Origin: Arcuatula senhousia
Taxonomy: Eukaryota; Mollusca; Bivalvia; Mytilida; Mytilidae
Reading direction: 5' to 3'
Length of the DNA stretch: 64,000 bases
NCBI GenBank assembly: GCA_963971305.1
Contig: OZ020306.1
Location: 53,108,686-53,172,685, forward strand
Part shown: piece by piece, positions 46,331 through 57,381 of the stretch
How positions within the stretch are numbered: position 1 is the stretch's first letter
Layout: each line of letters starts with the position of its first letter
Translations under genes and position numbers: made by a program
Notes under the pieces: model-generated
What the model was told of the DNA's origin: nothing
Seen by the model: only the letters and a program-made list of their open reading frames with translations
The model's database searches: none

Positions 46331-46972
46331 CTCCTTCACTCGGCTAACTGAGAACTCGGTCTGTTGGTTTTATTTACTATCGAGGCTATATGGGAAATGG
46401 GTCTGTTGAAGAGTCGGCTATAGGTCTGTTGAGAGTAAAATCCAATGGATGAACATAAAATTTTGTGAAAAAGATATTTTTTGGCAAAATATCAATTAAT
46501 GGGAATAAAAACAAAATCTTTCAACCAAAATGATATTCCTTTGACCACATTTTCAACTTGCCACAGAGTCAATTTGTTATACCATTGTTCGATAAAACGA
46601 AAAGGCGAGGTGGTGGTATGCTCAAATATGGTAACTATGAATGTTTTTTTTTACAAATAAACACAAATAGCGATTCGAAAGGTTTTCTTCAGTGTAAAAA
46701 TAAAACATTCAAACAACAAAAAGTTATTTTATGTTATAATGTTATAAAAAATGAGTTTTTTCTTAAAAAGGTGCCGACTATAGTCTGTTGGTGAGTCGGC
46801 CAATTAAATTTAAGTCTGTTGAGAGTTAATTAGCCAAGATAAAATGATTGCAAGTGACGTATATTTTTAATTAAAAAAAATTAGGGTAACAATTTTATAT
46901 TGTATTAATTCAAGTGTGAAATAATTTGTAACTTTTTGCAATTATGAACAAGATATGTGTATTTAGGAACCG
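46331..46972. other. Unassigned, with inverted/duplicated GTCTGTTG words
   Basis: GTCTGTTGGTTTTATTT, GTCTGTTGAAGAGTCGGC, GTCTGTTGAGAGTAAAA and, near 46790-46830, GTCTGTTGGTGAGTCGGC and GTCTGTTGAGAGTTAA suggest the two ends of an old repeat about 450 bp long. Not classified. Confidence 0.4.
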
Positions 46973-47230
46973 ACCATTTGATTTTTATGGGAGGCTATGG
47001 TGAAATTTGGAATAAAAAGGCAAGATTTCAAATCCAGAAAAAAAGGTGGACAGTGCTGAATAAAAAAGGGCAGGATGCCAGTTTTAGCTGAAAATTTCAA
47101 AAAAGCTTTATAAATAAATAAATGGGGGCGCGCAAGCGCGCAAAAAAAAAAATCCAGTCTCACCTTTTCCCGAAAATAAAAAGACAGGACGAAGAAATTA
47201 TTCATAGCCCCCCCCTAAAAATCAAATGGT
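46973..47230. mobile_element. 258-bp MITE
   Basis: The ends ACCATTTGATTTTTATGGG and the complement CCCCTAAAAATCAAATGGT are inverted, followed inward by GGCTATG on both sides. A GCGCGCAAGCGCGC palindrome lies inside. No clear target duplication. Confidence 0.7.
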
Positions 47231-47379
47231 TGCTCCCCTAAGTTTAACACCTTTTTAAAAGAATTTCAATGTGTCTTGGTTTTATTTTTGGCAGTTGCCT
47301 TTTGTTTTGGTCAGAAAAATCGTGAAAATGCCATTTCTCCGTTTTAGAAACATGGAAAGGGGAAAGTCAAAAGACTTAT

Positions 47380-48385
47380 ATAGAAAATTTTATTTCAATT
47401 TCAAGAAGCAGGAAAAAGCAAAAAAAGGCAAAAAGACACAGTGGGGGGATAATAATATACATTAGAAAACAAATCTTTAAAGGAATAAATTATTTAACCA
47501 AAGAAACAAAGTCTGAAAACAGAATGTGGTTAAAGTTAGATAAAGATTTTTTTTGGATTGAAAAAGAATCTGTTTTTATGTGCAGTTTATGTGCCACCTT
47601 TAAATTCAAATCATTCAAACGATGATCTTTCAGAATTAGAAAATGAAATATGTAAACTATCAAGTGAAGGCGATATAGCACTTATAGGAGATTTTAACTC
47701 AAGAGTAGGAGAAAATCCTGACTTCATTCCGATGAAAAAATTTTCAAAGACATATTACCAGAAAATTATGTCGATGATATTAAATTGCAGAAAAATAGTA
47801 TAGATAAAGTATTTAATCCACAAGGTCAAAATTTATTAAATTTGTGTGTGTCCTCAAAGTTGAGAATCCTAAATGGTAGATTTATTGGTGATTCCCTTGG
47901 TTATCATACATGTTTTACTGTAAAAGGAAGCAGTACTGTAGATTATGCTATTTTAAGTGAAAACCTTCTGTCCTCAGTGAAATATTTTTGTACTGGTGAT
48001 TTGTCATATTTATCTGATCATGTACCTATTTATTTTTCACTAGCTTGTAATATAAAACAGAAAAATAACGTGCCCTTGAAGAAAAGTAATAAAATAGTTA
48101 AAGAAATGTGCAAAGAAGAAGAAGCATGAAGCTAAGAAAAAACTTATCTCAGACTTGTTCAATTGCAGCTCCAAGGACCCTAAAAAATTCTGGAAATTAT
48201 TAAAATTTAAGTCGGATAAAGATAAAACATTTAACGATGAAAGTGACATTAATGCAGATTTATTTAGTGAACATTTTAGGAACCAAGGAAATTACGAAAA
48301 TACTAATTCTGAGTTTCACCATAACATAGACAATTTAAATGATTCTTCTTTTAAGAATATAAATGAAGTTACAGATAGCCCAATA
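47380..48385 (+). pseudogene. LINE 2, endonuclease and linker (5' part)
   Basis: APE endonuclease pieces in order: SGGIIIYIRKQIFKGI near 47440, WLKLDKDFFWIEKE, VYVPPLNSN, IALIGDFNSRVG (catalytic GDFN/D-type motif), then STVDYAILSENLLSSV and LSYLSDHVPIYF (the SDH catalytic histidine). A frameshift lies near 47790. A linker (KDPKKFWKLLKFKSDKD) leads to VTDSPI at 48385, where element T5 interrupts the frame. The start of the domain upstream of 47380 is not recognisable, so this copy is probably 5'-truncated. Confidence 0.85.
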
Positions 48386-50257
48386 CAGTCCGATTTCCAC
48401 CGAAAAGAGAACAAAAGAATTTAACTCTTCTATCAAACGAGGTAGAAAAGTGCTATTGGGTTGTTTACGCTGTTGTCAAGACCTTTAAAAAGCTATTAAA
48501 CGACACTTTTGGACAAAATTGTTCTTAAATAAGGATTAAACATTTATTTCTTAACTTACATACGAAATGTTACGACCGAAAATGGTTTACGTTTACAAAT
48601 ATTTTTACTTTTGTGTCAAATGGGGGGTGTTGTTATTTACTGTTACACTTTTTTGCCCGTAACAGGAAAAATCTACAAAAAATTCCAATTACACAGTAAA
48701 TATTTTCTTATAGATTTATGCTACAGTCAAGATGGCACCTCAAACATTTGAAGAGATACGTAATTCTAAAGTTAGTTCTTTTTTAATGCTTGTGTTATAA
48801 CTATTTACCCAAACGAACACACCCGTCCTTGACATTGCGATAAGTAACCCAAAAAAATGCTATCTATTCACTAAAACATTTTTCGTTAACTTTATAAAAA
48901 TAGTTTCATTAAATTTGTATGAAAATTGAAAAAATAAAACATATTTTCATTAAAAGAATCAAAAATATTTAATTTTATTTTGAGTCACGAGGATTTGACC
49001 TACTTAAATACAAATCAAAATACAAAGCCAATTCTTGTTGATCTTAGATCGCCTTATCCAAATTAATAGAGAACCGGTTTTATATAAGATTGATAAACAA
49101 ATTGAATGATAAGTACCCGTTAAGAAAATAAAAACAATGTGTATCGCTTGAGTAGCAACACAAACTGTTTTATATATAAAATATAAATGAATTGGATAGT
49201 AATATTATAAATAAGTTAATTTGTTTTAATGTATGTGTATTGAAGCTGTACAAATTTGACGGCTTTTGTATATTCCACGCCTCCCCCTTTTCAAAGTCAT
49301 TTCAAAACTTCCATGCAATTAACAAGTTTTCTTTTCAAGATTAACAGTGGTCGTTTCAATTAGCCTCAACATCTTCATAATTTCAAGGAAAACAGTCGCA
49401 CAAATTAATATGTGAACAATATATTTTATCTTTTATCATGGCAATGTCGGATCCAGAGGGGGGGATTATCGGGGTTTTTAATCCCCTTTCCATTGAATAA
49501 GTTTGCGAAATTGACCCTGAACCCTCCTCTTGTCCTCGGTAGACTATAAGCGGTAACCCCCCCCCCCCCCCCCCCCGCTGTGAATCAATTCTGGATCTGT
49601 TCCTGCAACAAAAGTTTTCCTATCCAAATGTTAAAATTAAAAGAAAAACAATGCATGAATTCGAATTTAGATGGAGGTAGTAAGTCTGCATTTCAAAATT
49701 AAATTATGTAAATTATATATCTGTTATTTCTTTTGCACAATGTTACATATCTATAAAACCTATCAAACGCACCACTTGTACTTGGTCAAATATAACATTA
49801 ATTCCCCTGAAATTACTTGACTACGAGCTATTCAAAAGTGTTACACTTGTTTGCCCGTGTACATAGAATTTTTCCAACTAGTTGATTTGGTGTCTTTTTG
49901 TATTCGCAATTAGTAAACCGAATGTGTAGGTGGCACCCATGGAAATAAATACACTGGAATTTTTTAACAAAAACAGAGTATCAGTTCCGCTTGGCCTTAA
50001 CGACGTGTTTGTGTTAAAAATATGAATCTCTATCATTAGGTATGGTGATTTAGATTGTATTCATAGAGGCAAAAATATGTCTAGACCTTACCTTTTAAAT
50101 TACAAGTCGCTTAATCCAACACCTGATTTTTAATCGCACATTGTATAAGAGTGCATCTCACCTAAGCGTCATGTATTTTTAAGGTACTATTTTTAACCTT
50201 TTTACAGGAGAGTGAAAAAATAGGGCAGATAATTTTCTAACGGTGGAAAACGGACTG
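48386..50257. mobile_element. TIR DNA element T5, 1872 bp, inserted in LINE 2
   Basis: The inverted ends CAGTCCGATTTCCACCG (48386-48402) and CGGTGGAAAACGGACTG (50241-50257) match with one mismatch. Target duplication AATA is at 48382-48385 and 50258-50261. Removing it restores the LINE frame (TDSPI then TIAEVKK). Internally a GTTACACTT-TTTGCCCGT word occurs twice (about 48643 and 49841). A (C)20 tract with GGATCCAG/CTGGATC inverted words at 49445-49600 looks like a further small MITE. No transposase recognised. Superfamily open; 4-bp duplications occur in Chapaev, Sola, Ginger and Academ types. Confidence 0.88.
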
Positions 50258-50342
50258 AATAACAATAGCTGAAGTTAAAAAAGTTGTGCGTTCTCTCAAA
50301 ACAAATAAGGCTGCTGGTCCAGATAAAATATTAAATGAAATA
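50258..50342 (+). pseudogene. LINE 2, start of reverse transcriptase
   Basis: An 81-bp island between T5 and T6 that reads TIAEVKKVVRSLKTNKAAG and PDKILNEI, the RT N-terminal fingers. It is in frame with both neighbours once the two insertions are removed. Confidence 0.85.
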
Positions 50343-51592
50343 TACTCTCTCAAAAAAGAAACGCAACATATAAAGATACTTAAAATACTATTGAAATAAA
50401 AACTAATGAATTTCAACTAAAAATTGCCGTACGAATGTGAAATTTTGCAGAATCATTAAGAAATGGTTAATCTTACGTGTGATATAAACAAAATTCAAAT
50501 TTACCAGCCAACAAAGGCGCAGCGCCAACTGAAGGTATACCGACTAAATGATAAAATCACGACTTCACTTGTGTTCTCTCTGTTTCTAAAAAAAAACGCT
50601 GCATACGATCTTCTGGCCCCCATTTTCACACATATTGAAGCCTTTGCTCCCATACCCCACGTTTTTAAAAACATCGGGTGGCGCTAGCGCTTGCGCTTAT
50701 CCAACTTTGAAAAATCATAGAAATTGATAGTCTTATCTAACATCCACTAATTCTGGTAACCGATATGTGAAACGGTCACTTTTTTGGTTCCATAACCATG
50801 CGAAAATCTTCTTTTCTTTGATACCATCATTATCATAACGATAATCCCGTCTAAAGTGGTTAAAATCAGGCTCAACCTGAGGCGTGAATTTCCCCTGCAC
50901 ACGACTTATCGGTTGAAGGAGTTTTGAACAAGGGAATTCTCCTTGGAGTATTCATCCAGAATGATATCAGCACCAAGACATTGTCGTAAACTAAAATACC
51001 AATTTTTACAAAGAAAGCTTCTACTAAACATTCTAACAAATGGCAAACAATATAAGAAGGAAGGTTCAGAGATTTTGAAAAATTGGGTGGAGTGTAGTGC
51101 GTCAAGAGTCAAGTGGGAACATGAGAATCCTTACCAATAACATAACAAACGTAAAACACAAGACATTTTTGCTTTTTAAAGACTTTCTGAAAATTTTGAT
51201 CTTATGAAAAATCGTGCATCTACTGATTAAATCGGATCTGCGCATGCGCCAACGCCTAATTGTGCAATCAAAAACCACGGAAAGAAAGCACAAACTTTTG
51301 GGTGATGAGAATCAGATATTGAAATCTTGTGCGGAACGTTCTTTTGAATATGGGGGTGGCAGTTTGAGTACTGTCTTGCAAACAAACTGCATGACATAAT
51401 TTTGATTGGCATGCGCACTCAATTTGTAGACATTTTATAAAAAAATTAGCAATTAAAGAAAAAGTGGCCTCTCTACAATTGCCAAGTCAAATTTCATAAT
51501 GATATTTCAACAATTGATGATATAAAACTCGACTTTAGTATGCGATGTAATTTTAAAATTTTTGCATGTTGCGTTTCTTTTTTGAGTGAGTA
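50343..51592. mobile_element. TIR element T6 (Tc1/mariner-like), 1250 bp, inserted in LINE 2
   Basis: Ends of 27 bp with one mismatch, TACTCTCTCAAAAAAGAAAC at the left and the complement of GTTTCTTTTTTGAGTGAGTA at the right. The TA duplication lies at 50341-50342 and 51593-51594. Excision restores NEI-LKYS in the RT. The TA target points to Tc1/mariner. No transposase with a D,D-D/E core is visible, so it is non-autonomous. Confidence 0.85.
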
Positions 51593-51594
51593 TA

Positions 51595-53605
51595 TTAAAG
51601 TATAGCTATCCTGTAACTTCAAAGGCTGTCACAAAATTATTTAATTTGGTCTTTAGGTCAGGTAATTATCCACAAAGTTGGAACAAAGCCTTTATCGTAC
51701 CAATATTTAAATCTGGTGATAGAAATGATCCAAACAATTACAGAGGTATTTCATTGTTAAATTGTATTTCCAAAATTTTTCGTGCTGTACTCAACAATAG
51801 AATCATGAAATTCATGAATGATAAATTTTCGGAAATGCAATTTGGTTTCCGTCCAAACCATAGGACTACTGACAGCATTTTTATTTTTAAAACCCTTATA
51901 AACAAGTACTTATCTTTTCAAAAGCAAAATATTTATGTATGTTTCGTGGACTTGCGTAAAGCCTTTGACTCTATATGGAGAAAAGCTTAATTATATAAAC
52001 TAAATGAAAATGGTATGGACAAAACTATGATAGATATAATGAAAAATATGTACACTGATAGCATGTCATCCATAAAAGTAGATGGCAGTCATTCATTTTT
52101 TTTTTTCAAAATAGATAGAGGTGCTAGGCAGGGAGATTCTTTAAGTCCCACGTTGTTCAATATATATGTAAATGATATTCCAAAACTCTTTATCGATAAC
52201 GATAATTTTCCTTTGACTCTAGAAAAATCAAAAATTGGAAGTTTGCTTTTTGCGGATGACCTTCTTATTCTCTCTGAAACCAAAGAAGGTCTACAAAACA
52301 GTCTGAAAAAGTTATCAAACTATTGTGATAATTGGCAACTTACAGTTAATGTACAAAAAACCAAAACTATGATATTAGGGGGGAAATATAGAAAGTCAAG
52401 AGACACTATACAATTCTATTACAAAAATGGTTTAATTGAAACTGTAAGGGAATTTAGATTTTTAGGAAACTATATAACAGAAAATGGAAGTCTGATCCTT
52501 TCTGCCAAAATTTTATCACAGAAAGCTATGAAGGTACTATATTCTTTAAAGGGCCTTTCTAGCCAAATAAACCAGCTTCCAGCAAAATTATCCTGTCATT
52601 TATTTGATTCACTAGTTCGTCCAGTTCTTACATTCAATGCAGAAATTTGGTATATGGAAATTTATCAAAAATACTTTAATTCGGACAAAAGGGCATCAGC
52701 AAAAAATGAGAAACCAGACTATTTTAGTTTTTAAGATAAATCAATTGTTGATAAAGTTCACACCAAATTTTGTAAATACACTCCGTTAAAAAATCATCTA
52801 GTAATATAGCAACTAGAGCAGAGTTGGGTAGAGAGCCAATAGATAGTTATGTTAAAACTCAAAGTCCTTTATATGAAGATAGACTAATTAATAGTGATAT
52901 ACCTATTTTGAAAGAATGTTACGATGTCTCGAAATTTTTACATTCCAAAGGGATTTATACTTGGTATTCTTATGTTCAACATGTTAGAAAAAATTTAAGA
53001 TTCTCATATGATTTATACACAAATATAAATAAAAATGTAAATTTCAAATTAAACAAGAATTGTTACAAAAGGGAGTCTAGCAATCAATACCAAGAAAAAT
53101 TTAGAGAAAAAATTGAAAAATTAGACGAAAACAGTAAACTACAAGTATTTAAATTGGTAAAGAATGAATATAATTGTGAAAAGTATTTAGATAGTTTAAA
53201 TTCGGAATATAGAAAAATTATTTGTCAAATGAGAATTAGTGATCACCCATTATTAATTGAAAGAGGCAGATATACAACAATACCTAGATATCTTAGATTA
53301 TGCAATTCATGTAACGAAATTGAAGATGAATTTCACTTTATATTAAAATGCACTTTGAATGAAAATTTACGTACAGATTTTTTTAAAAGCCTTAGATATT
53401 TTTGATCAAATGCATGACGAAGATAAACTGAAATATATATTGAATCCGGATTCAAAGGAACATGTGAGATTGCTGGGCTCCTTTTTGAAACAGTCTCTTT
53501 CACTGAGGACAGGGGGCAATACTATTTCTTAATTGTTTCTTTGTTTTGAATGTTTTTTTTGTAGCTATTGACCCCTGGGGTGTAATTTGCTCAATAAACT
53601 TATGA
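51595..53605 (+). pseudogene. LINE 2, reverse transcriptase, C-terminal domain and 3' end
   Basis: RT motifs in order: WNKAFIVPIFKSGDRNDPNNY and RGISLLNCISKIF, QFGFRPNHRTTDS, CFVDLRKAFDSIW (motif A), GARQGDSLSPTLFNIYVND (motif B), LLFADDLLILS (catalytic FADD), then VREFRFLGNYI and the thumb. A stop codon at 51988 lies between motifs A and B; frameshifts near 52785 and 53395 follow. The C-terminal domain ends with a Cys/His cluster (RYTTIPRYLRLCNSCNEIE, EFHFILKC) and, in the shifted frame, LKYILNPDS-KEHVRLLGSFL to a stop at 53530. The 3' end has CAATAAACTTATGAATAAAAG. The copy is inactive. Confidence 0.9.
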
Positions 53606-53609
53606 ATAA

Positions 53610-54165
53610 AAGAGCTTCAAATATAGACAAAATCACTCCGTATAATATAGATACAACATAATATATGATGATAAAACCACGGCATATAATGGAAAGCCAA
53701 CCAAATATAGATTGATGTGTACTGACTATACGGTCAAAACCACTCAATATAAAGACATATGCACTCAATATGAAGGTATAAAGACATAAGCACTCAATAT
53801 ATATAGATTATTACACAGGGTTTTCCTTATTCCGAGACTCCCATATTAGGTCGAGGCGCAAGCCGAGACCTAATATGGGTCGAGGAATGATATAGGACCT
53901 GATATGGAAAACCCTGTGTCATAATCTTTTTATCATACATTTTCAGATACAAATATACTAAACTAATTATATATATATACAGTGACGTCAAATTTTAAAG
54001 TGAGGCTCTTGACCTTGATATGGCATATGGATTTGCTCACTTTTGTGCACGCGATGGTTTGATATGGCAAAAAAGCCCCTTCTTGTCAAGATATGGCTTG
54101 TAAATTTCCGTCTGTTACACACGGACAAATTTAAATGTATCAAAGCTAAAAGTGTTTTATTAACA
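53610..54165 (+). repeat. Repeat R8, copy 1, including a 119-bp palindrome
   Basis: Loose ACTCAATATAAAGACATA units lead to GCACTCAATATATATAG, a palindrome at 53807-53925, a TTTATCATACATTTTCAG stretch and the block GTGAGGCTCTTGACCTTGATA. The same order recurs at 57030-58165. Confidence 0.8.
53807..53925. repeat. Long palindrome (foldback)
   Basis: The arms ATTATTACACAGGGTTTTCC...CCCATATTAGGTC pair with their complement around GAGGCGCAAGCC. The sister copy is 57191-57324, where the arms are longer because ATATCAAGTCCCATATCATT is retained on both sides. Confidence 0.85.
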
Positions 54166-54837
54166 TTTTGAATTTATCAAGTTTGAAGTGATAAATTCAA
54201 AATTTTTATAAAACAGGACAAATACATGTAAAATAGGAAAATTATTTTATTTTATTTTTGCAAATTTTGTTGATTTTATTTTTATTTTAATCGTTTATTT
54301 TTAAATATATTTATTATTTTTAATTTCAATTTTTATAATTTATTTTACTCAAGTTAGCTTGGATTAAAGGTAAAATTTCTATACTTTAAATTTTGTTTGT
54401 TGATTGTTAAATCTCCAAGCTTTACTTTCAATTAATCTTTTAGGCCACGGTATCCAAGCTTGACCTAAATTTGATTGTCGGAAACAGAGCGACCAGCAAT
54501 CATATGACCAAACCTTGGTGACCGAAATTTGTGTTTGTTTGGCACATTTAGAAATTGCTGGTCGAAAAATAAACATCGTTATAATTTAGTTTATTTTCTC
54601 TGTTTTACGCCAGGTATGTTTAACCACTATATGTATATTTTAACTTATTTATAGTTTTTATTTTTAAAGATTTTTACCTAGCTTTATTTATAGTTTCAAT
54701 TTTTAATTAAAAGTTTATTTTAATTTAATTGATTAGCAATGCAATAAGAAGAAATTAATTATTTGTTTACTTTCTTAAGTTTATTTGCATTTTAATTTAT
54801 TTGCAATTTTCATTTCAAACTAGTCGAAGCAGCCACG
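54166..54837. other. AT-rich sequence with a 70-bp direct repeat
   Basis: 54546-54614 (AGAAATTGCTGGTCGAA, TTTAGTTTATTTTCTCTGTT, TTACGCCAG) is repeated directly at 56908-56981. The two copies bracket the 154-bp array. No gene seen. Confidence 0.5.
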
Positions 54838-54991
54838 CTGCAAATCCCCGCGCTACTCTGGTGTTGGATAGTATTAGGTGAATAAACTATCACTATAAGG
54901 AGCATTACTAATACTATCAAATGTATATGTATGAGTATGATACTTCTCCCTGGTAGTAGGAGTGATAGTAATGTAAAGAATTATGCATGAC

Positions 54992-56345
54992 GAAGGAATA
55001 ATGTGCCCTTAGGCTACCTATGCAGCCCAGCCCCTAGGGGCCATATCAAAATTCCGAACCTTCGGCAGAATCTACATCCATAGTGCAACTACTAAGCCAA
55101 TAAAAGTAATAACAAAACTACCAAACTTGAATGATCAATCTCATAGTCCAGAGAAAATGACATAAACGAATCAGTCATACCGGAGAATTGGTGGATCGCA
55201 ATGGTCCTGACTTGGTACAGGCATTTCAAACTAAATGGTGGGTTAAACCAGGTTTTATGGCGCCAAACCTTCCTCTTCCATCGCGATCTTAGGATCCGGC
55301 AATGACTAGAACACAACATAGTTGTGAGACACAATAGGGATATTGAGGTGATCATCTCAGTACAGCAGACCAGTCAAACACTGATTAAAACAATTAACTA
55401 CCATATCTTTTAACTCCAGTTTCAGTTCGGTATTCCAAATAACCTGGGAGGAGTTGCAAAACGAAGGAATAATGTGCCCTTAGGCTACCTATGCAGCTCA
55501 GCCCCTAGGGGCCATATCAAAATTCAGAAACCTTCGGCAGAATCTACATCCATAGTGCAACTACTGAGCCAAGTTTCAGTTCGGTAGTCCAATTAACCTG
55601 GGAGGAGTTGCCTGACGAAGGAATAATGTGCCCTTAGGCTACCTATGCAGCCAAGCCCCTAGGGGCCATATCAAAATTCCGAAACCTTCGGCAGAATCTA
55701 CATCCATAGTGCAACTACTGAGCCAAGTTTCAGTTCGGTATTCAAAAAAACCTGGGAGGAGTTGCGTGGCGAAGGAATAATGTGCCCTTAGGCTACCTAT
55801 ACAGCCCGGCCCCTAGGGGCCATATCAAAATTCTGAAATCTTCGGCAGAATCTACATCCATAGTGCAACTACTGAGCCAAGTTTCAGTTTGCTATTCCAA
55901 ATAACCTGGGGGGAGTTGCGCGACAAAGAAATAATGTGCCCTTAGGCTACCCATGCAGCCCAGCCCCTAGGGGCCATAACAAAATTCCGAAACCTTCGGC
56001 AGAATCTACATCCATAGTGCAACTACTGAGCCAAGTTTCAGTTCGGTAGTCCAAGTAACCTGGGAGGAGTTGTGTGACGAAGGAATAATCTGCCCTTAGG
56101 CTGCCTATGCAGCCCAGCCCTAGGGGCCATATCAAAATTCTGAAACCTTTAGCAGAATCTTCATCCATAGTGTAACTACTGAGCCAATTTTCAGTTCGGT
56201 AGTCCAAATAACCTGGGAGGAATAGCGTGACGAAGGAATGTGCCCTTAGGCTACCTATGCAGCCCGGCCCCTAGGGGCCATATCAAAATTCCGAAACCTT
56301 TGGCACAGTCCCCACCCACAAAGCAATCAATGACCCAACTTTCAT
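54992..56345 (+). repeat. 154-bp tandem array
   Basis: Each unit has GAAGGAATAATGTGCCCTTA, GGCTACCTATGCAGCC, the palindrome GCCCCTAGGGGCC, CTTCGGCAGAATCTACATCC and GTTTCAGTTCGGTA. Unit 1 is interrupted by the R1 copy at about 55100-55415. Confidence 0.92.
55100..55415 (-). repeat. Dispersed repeat R1, copy 2, inserted in array unit 1
   Basis: Inverse of 1590-1897. It separates ...ACTACTAAGCCA from AGTTTCAGTTCGG, which are adjacent in the other units. No clean target duplication is visible (CCA may be shared). Confidence 0.75.
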
Positions 56346-56414
56346 CTTTCTACTCCCAGTGGTTACAGAGATTATCCTGGACATTAACGCCATACGTACA
56401 TCGAACAGCAAAAC

Positions 56415-56448
56415 ATTATCCCCGCGCTTATGCTAGCGCGGGGATAAT
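56415..56448. repeat. Hairpin, 13-bp perfect GC-rich stem
   Basis: ATTATCCCCGCGC (56415-56427), loop TTATGCTA, then GCGCGGGGATAAT (56436-56448). Possible Helitron/Helentron 3' terminal hairpin. Confidence 0.85.
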
Positions 56449-57029
56449 AAGTATTCGAAGTTTTTATTAGAAATTAAGTTTTAAATATCAAGTTTGTTTT
56501 ATTTCATTTTGTTTCATTTAAGCATTTTTGAAGATAGCGCGAAAGCTAGAGTAAAGACAAGGGAAGCCGTTGATTTGTCATGTAAATAGTTTCATTTTTC
56601 TTATGTTTTATTTTCTCTAATAACTTTGTTTTAAATTTGTTTTAGTCGATTTAATTAATTTATATTTAATAATTAAAGTTTTTATTTCAGCTGGCATGCA
56701 GTTTTGGTTTCCATAGTTTTTAGAATTTTAATTAACTTCCGGTTTAAAGTTCAAATCTAATTCTTCATATTTGGAAAACGTTTTATGTAAAGTAATTTCA
56801 CTTGGCTCAATATAAATAAGTATCTGTTTCTTTATTTCATTTCATAACTTTTGGATTTTTTAATTCAAATTAATGCCAAGTGAGAAAGGTACACTTTTGT
56901 GTAAAAGACATTTAGAAATTGCTGGTCGAATAATAAACATCGTTTTAATTTAGTTTATTTTCTCTGTTTTACGCCAGAGGCCGAAAGACATACGTCAGGG
57001 CAAGAAGTCACTACGAGAAATGTGTGATA
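56449..57029. other. AT-rich sequence, second copy of the 70-bp direct repeat
   Basis: 56908-56981 repeats 54546-54614. Otherwise nothing recognised. Confidence 0.4.
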
Positions 57030-57190
57030 TAAAGGTATAAAGACATAAGCACTCAATATTAAAACTCGTTTCTATCGTATATAATGTCGATACCACCGAA
57101 TATATTAAGGAAGACACCTAATATGTAAACACTTCTACTGAATAAAATAACAGAGCTCAACATATACACAAAAGCACTCAATATATATAG

Positions 57191-57324
57191 ATTATTACAC
57201 AGGGTTTTCCATATCAAGTCCCATATCATTCCGAGACTCCCATATTAGGTCGAGGCGGTAGCCGAGACCTAATATGGGTCTCGGAATGATATGGGACCTG
57301 ATATTGAAAACCCTGTGTCATAAT
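57191..57324. repeat. Long palindrome (foldback), sister of 53807-53925
   Basis: Arms of about 57 bp (ATTATTACACAGGGTTTTCC, GTCCCATATCATTCCGAGAC, CCATATTAGG) pair with few mismatches around a short GAGGCGGTAGCC loop. Confidence 0.88.
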
Positions 57325-57381
57325 ATGTTTATCATACATTTTCAGCAAACAAACAGATGATATAAATATACTCTGACGTCA

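Larger units (their letters stand above)
54838..56448 (+). mobile_element. Pearl/Helentron-like element with 154-bp tandem array and terminal hairpin
   Basis: A left region with CAAATCCCCGCGCTA is followed by about seven tandem units (starts near 54992, 55463, 55617, 55771, 55924, 56079, 56232; period 153-155 bp). A unique stretch follows, then a perfect 13-bp-stem hairpin at 56415-56448 (ATTATCCCCGCGC, 8-nt loop). Non-autonomous bivalve elements called pearl, related to Helentrons, have this layout: a tandem array of about 160-bp cores and a hairpin close to the 3' end. No Rep/helicase gene is present. Assignment by architecture only. Confidence 0.6.

Noticed and set aside
49557..49577. Poly-C tract as a functional element
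   Set aside because: It is an isolated homopolymer within a likely small MITE and is prone to assembly error.
55947..56470. Frames across the 154-bp array
   Set aside because: They are repetitive translations of tandem DNA units and end with the array.
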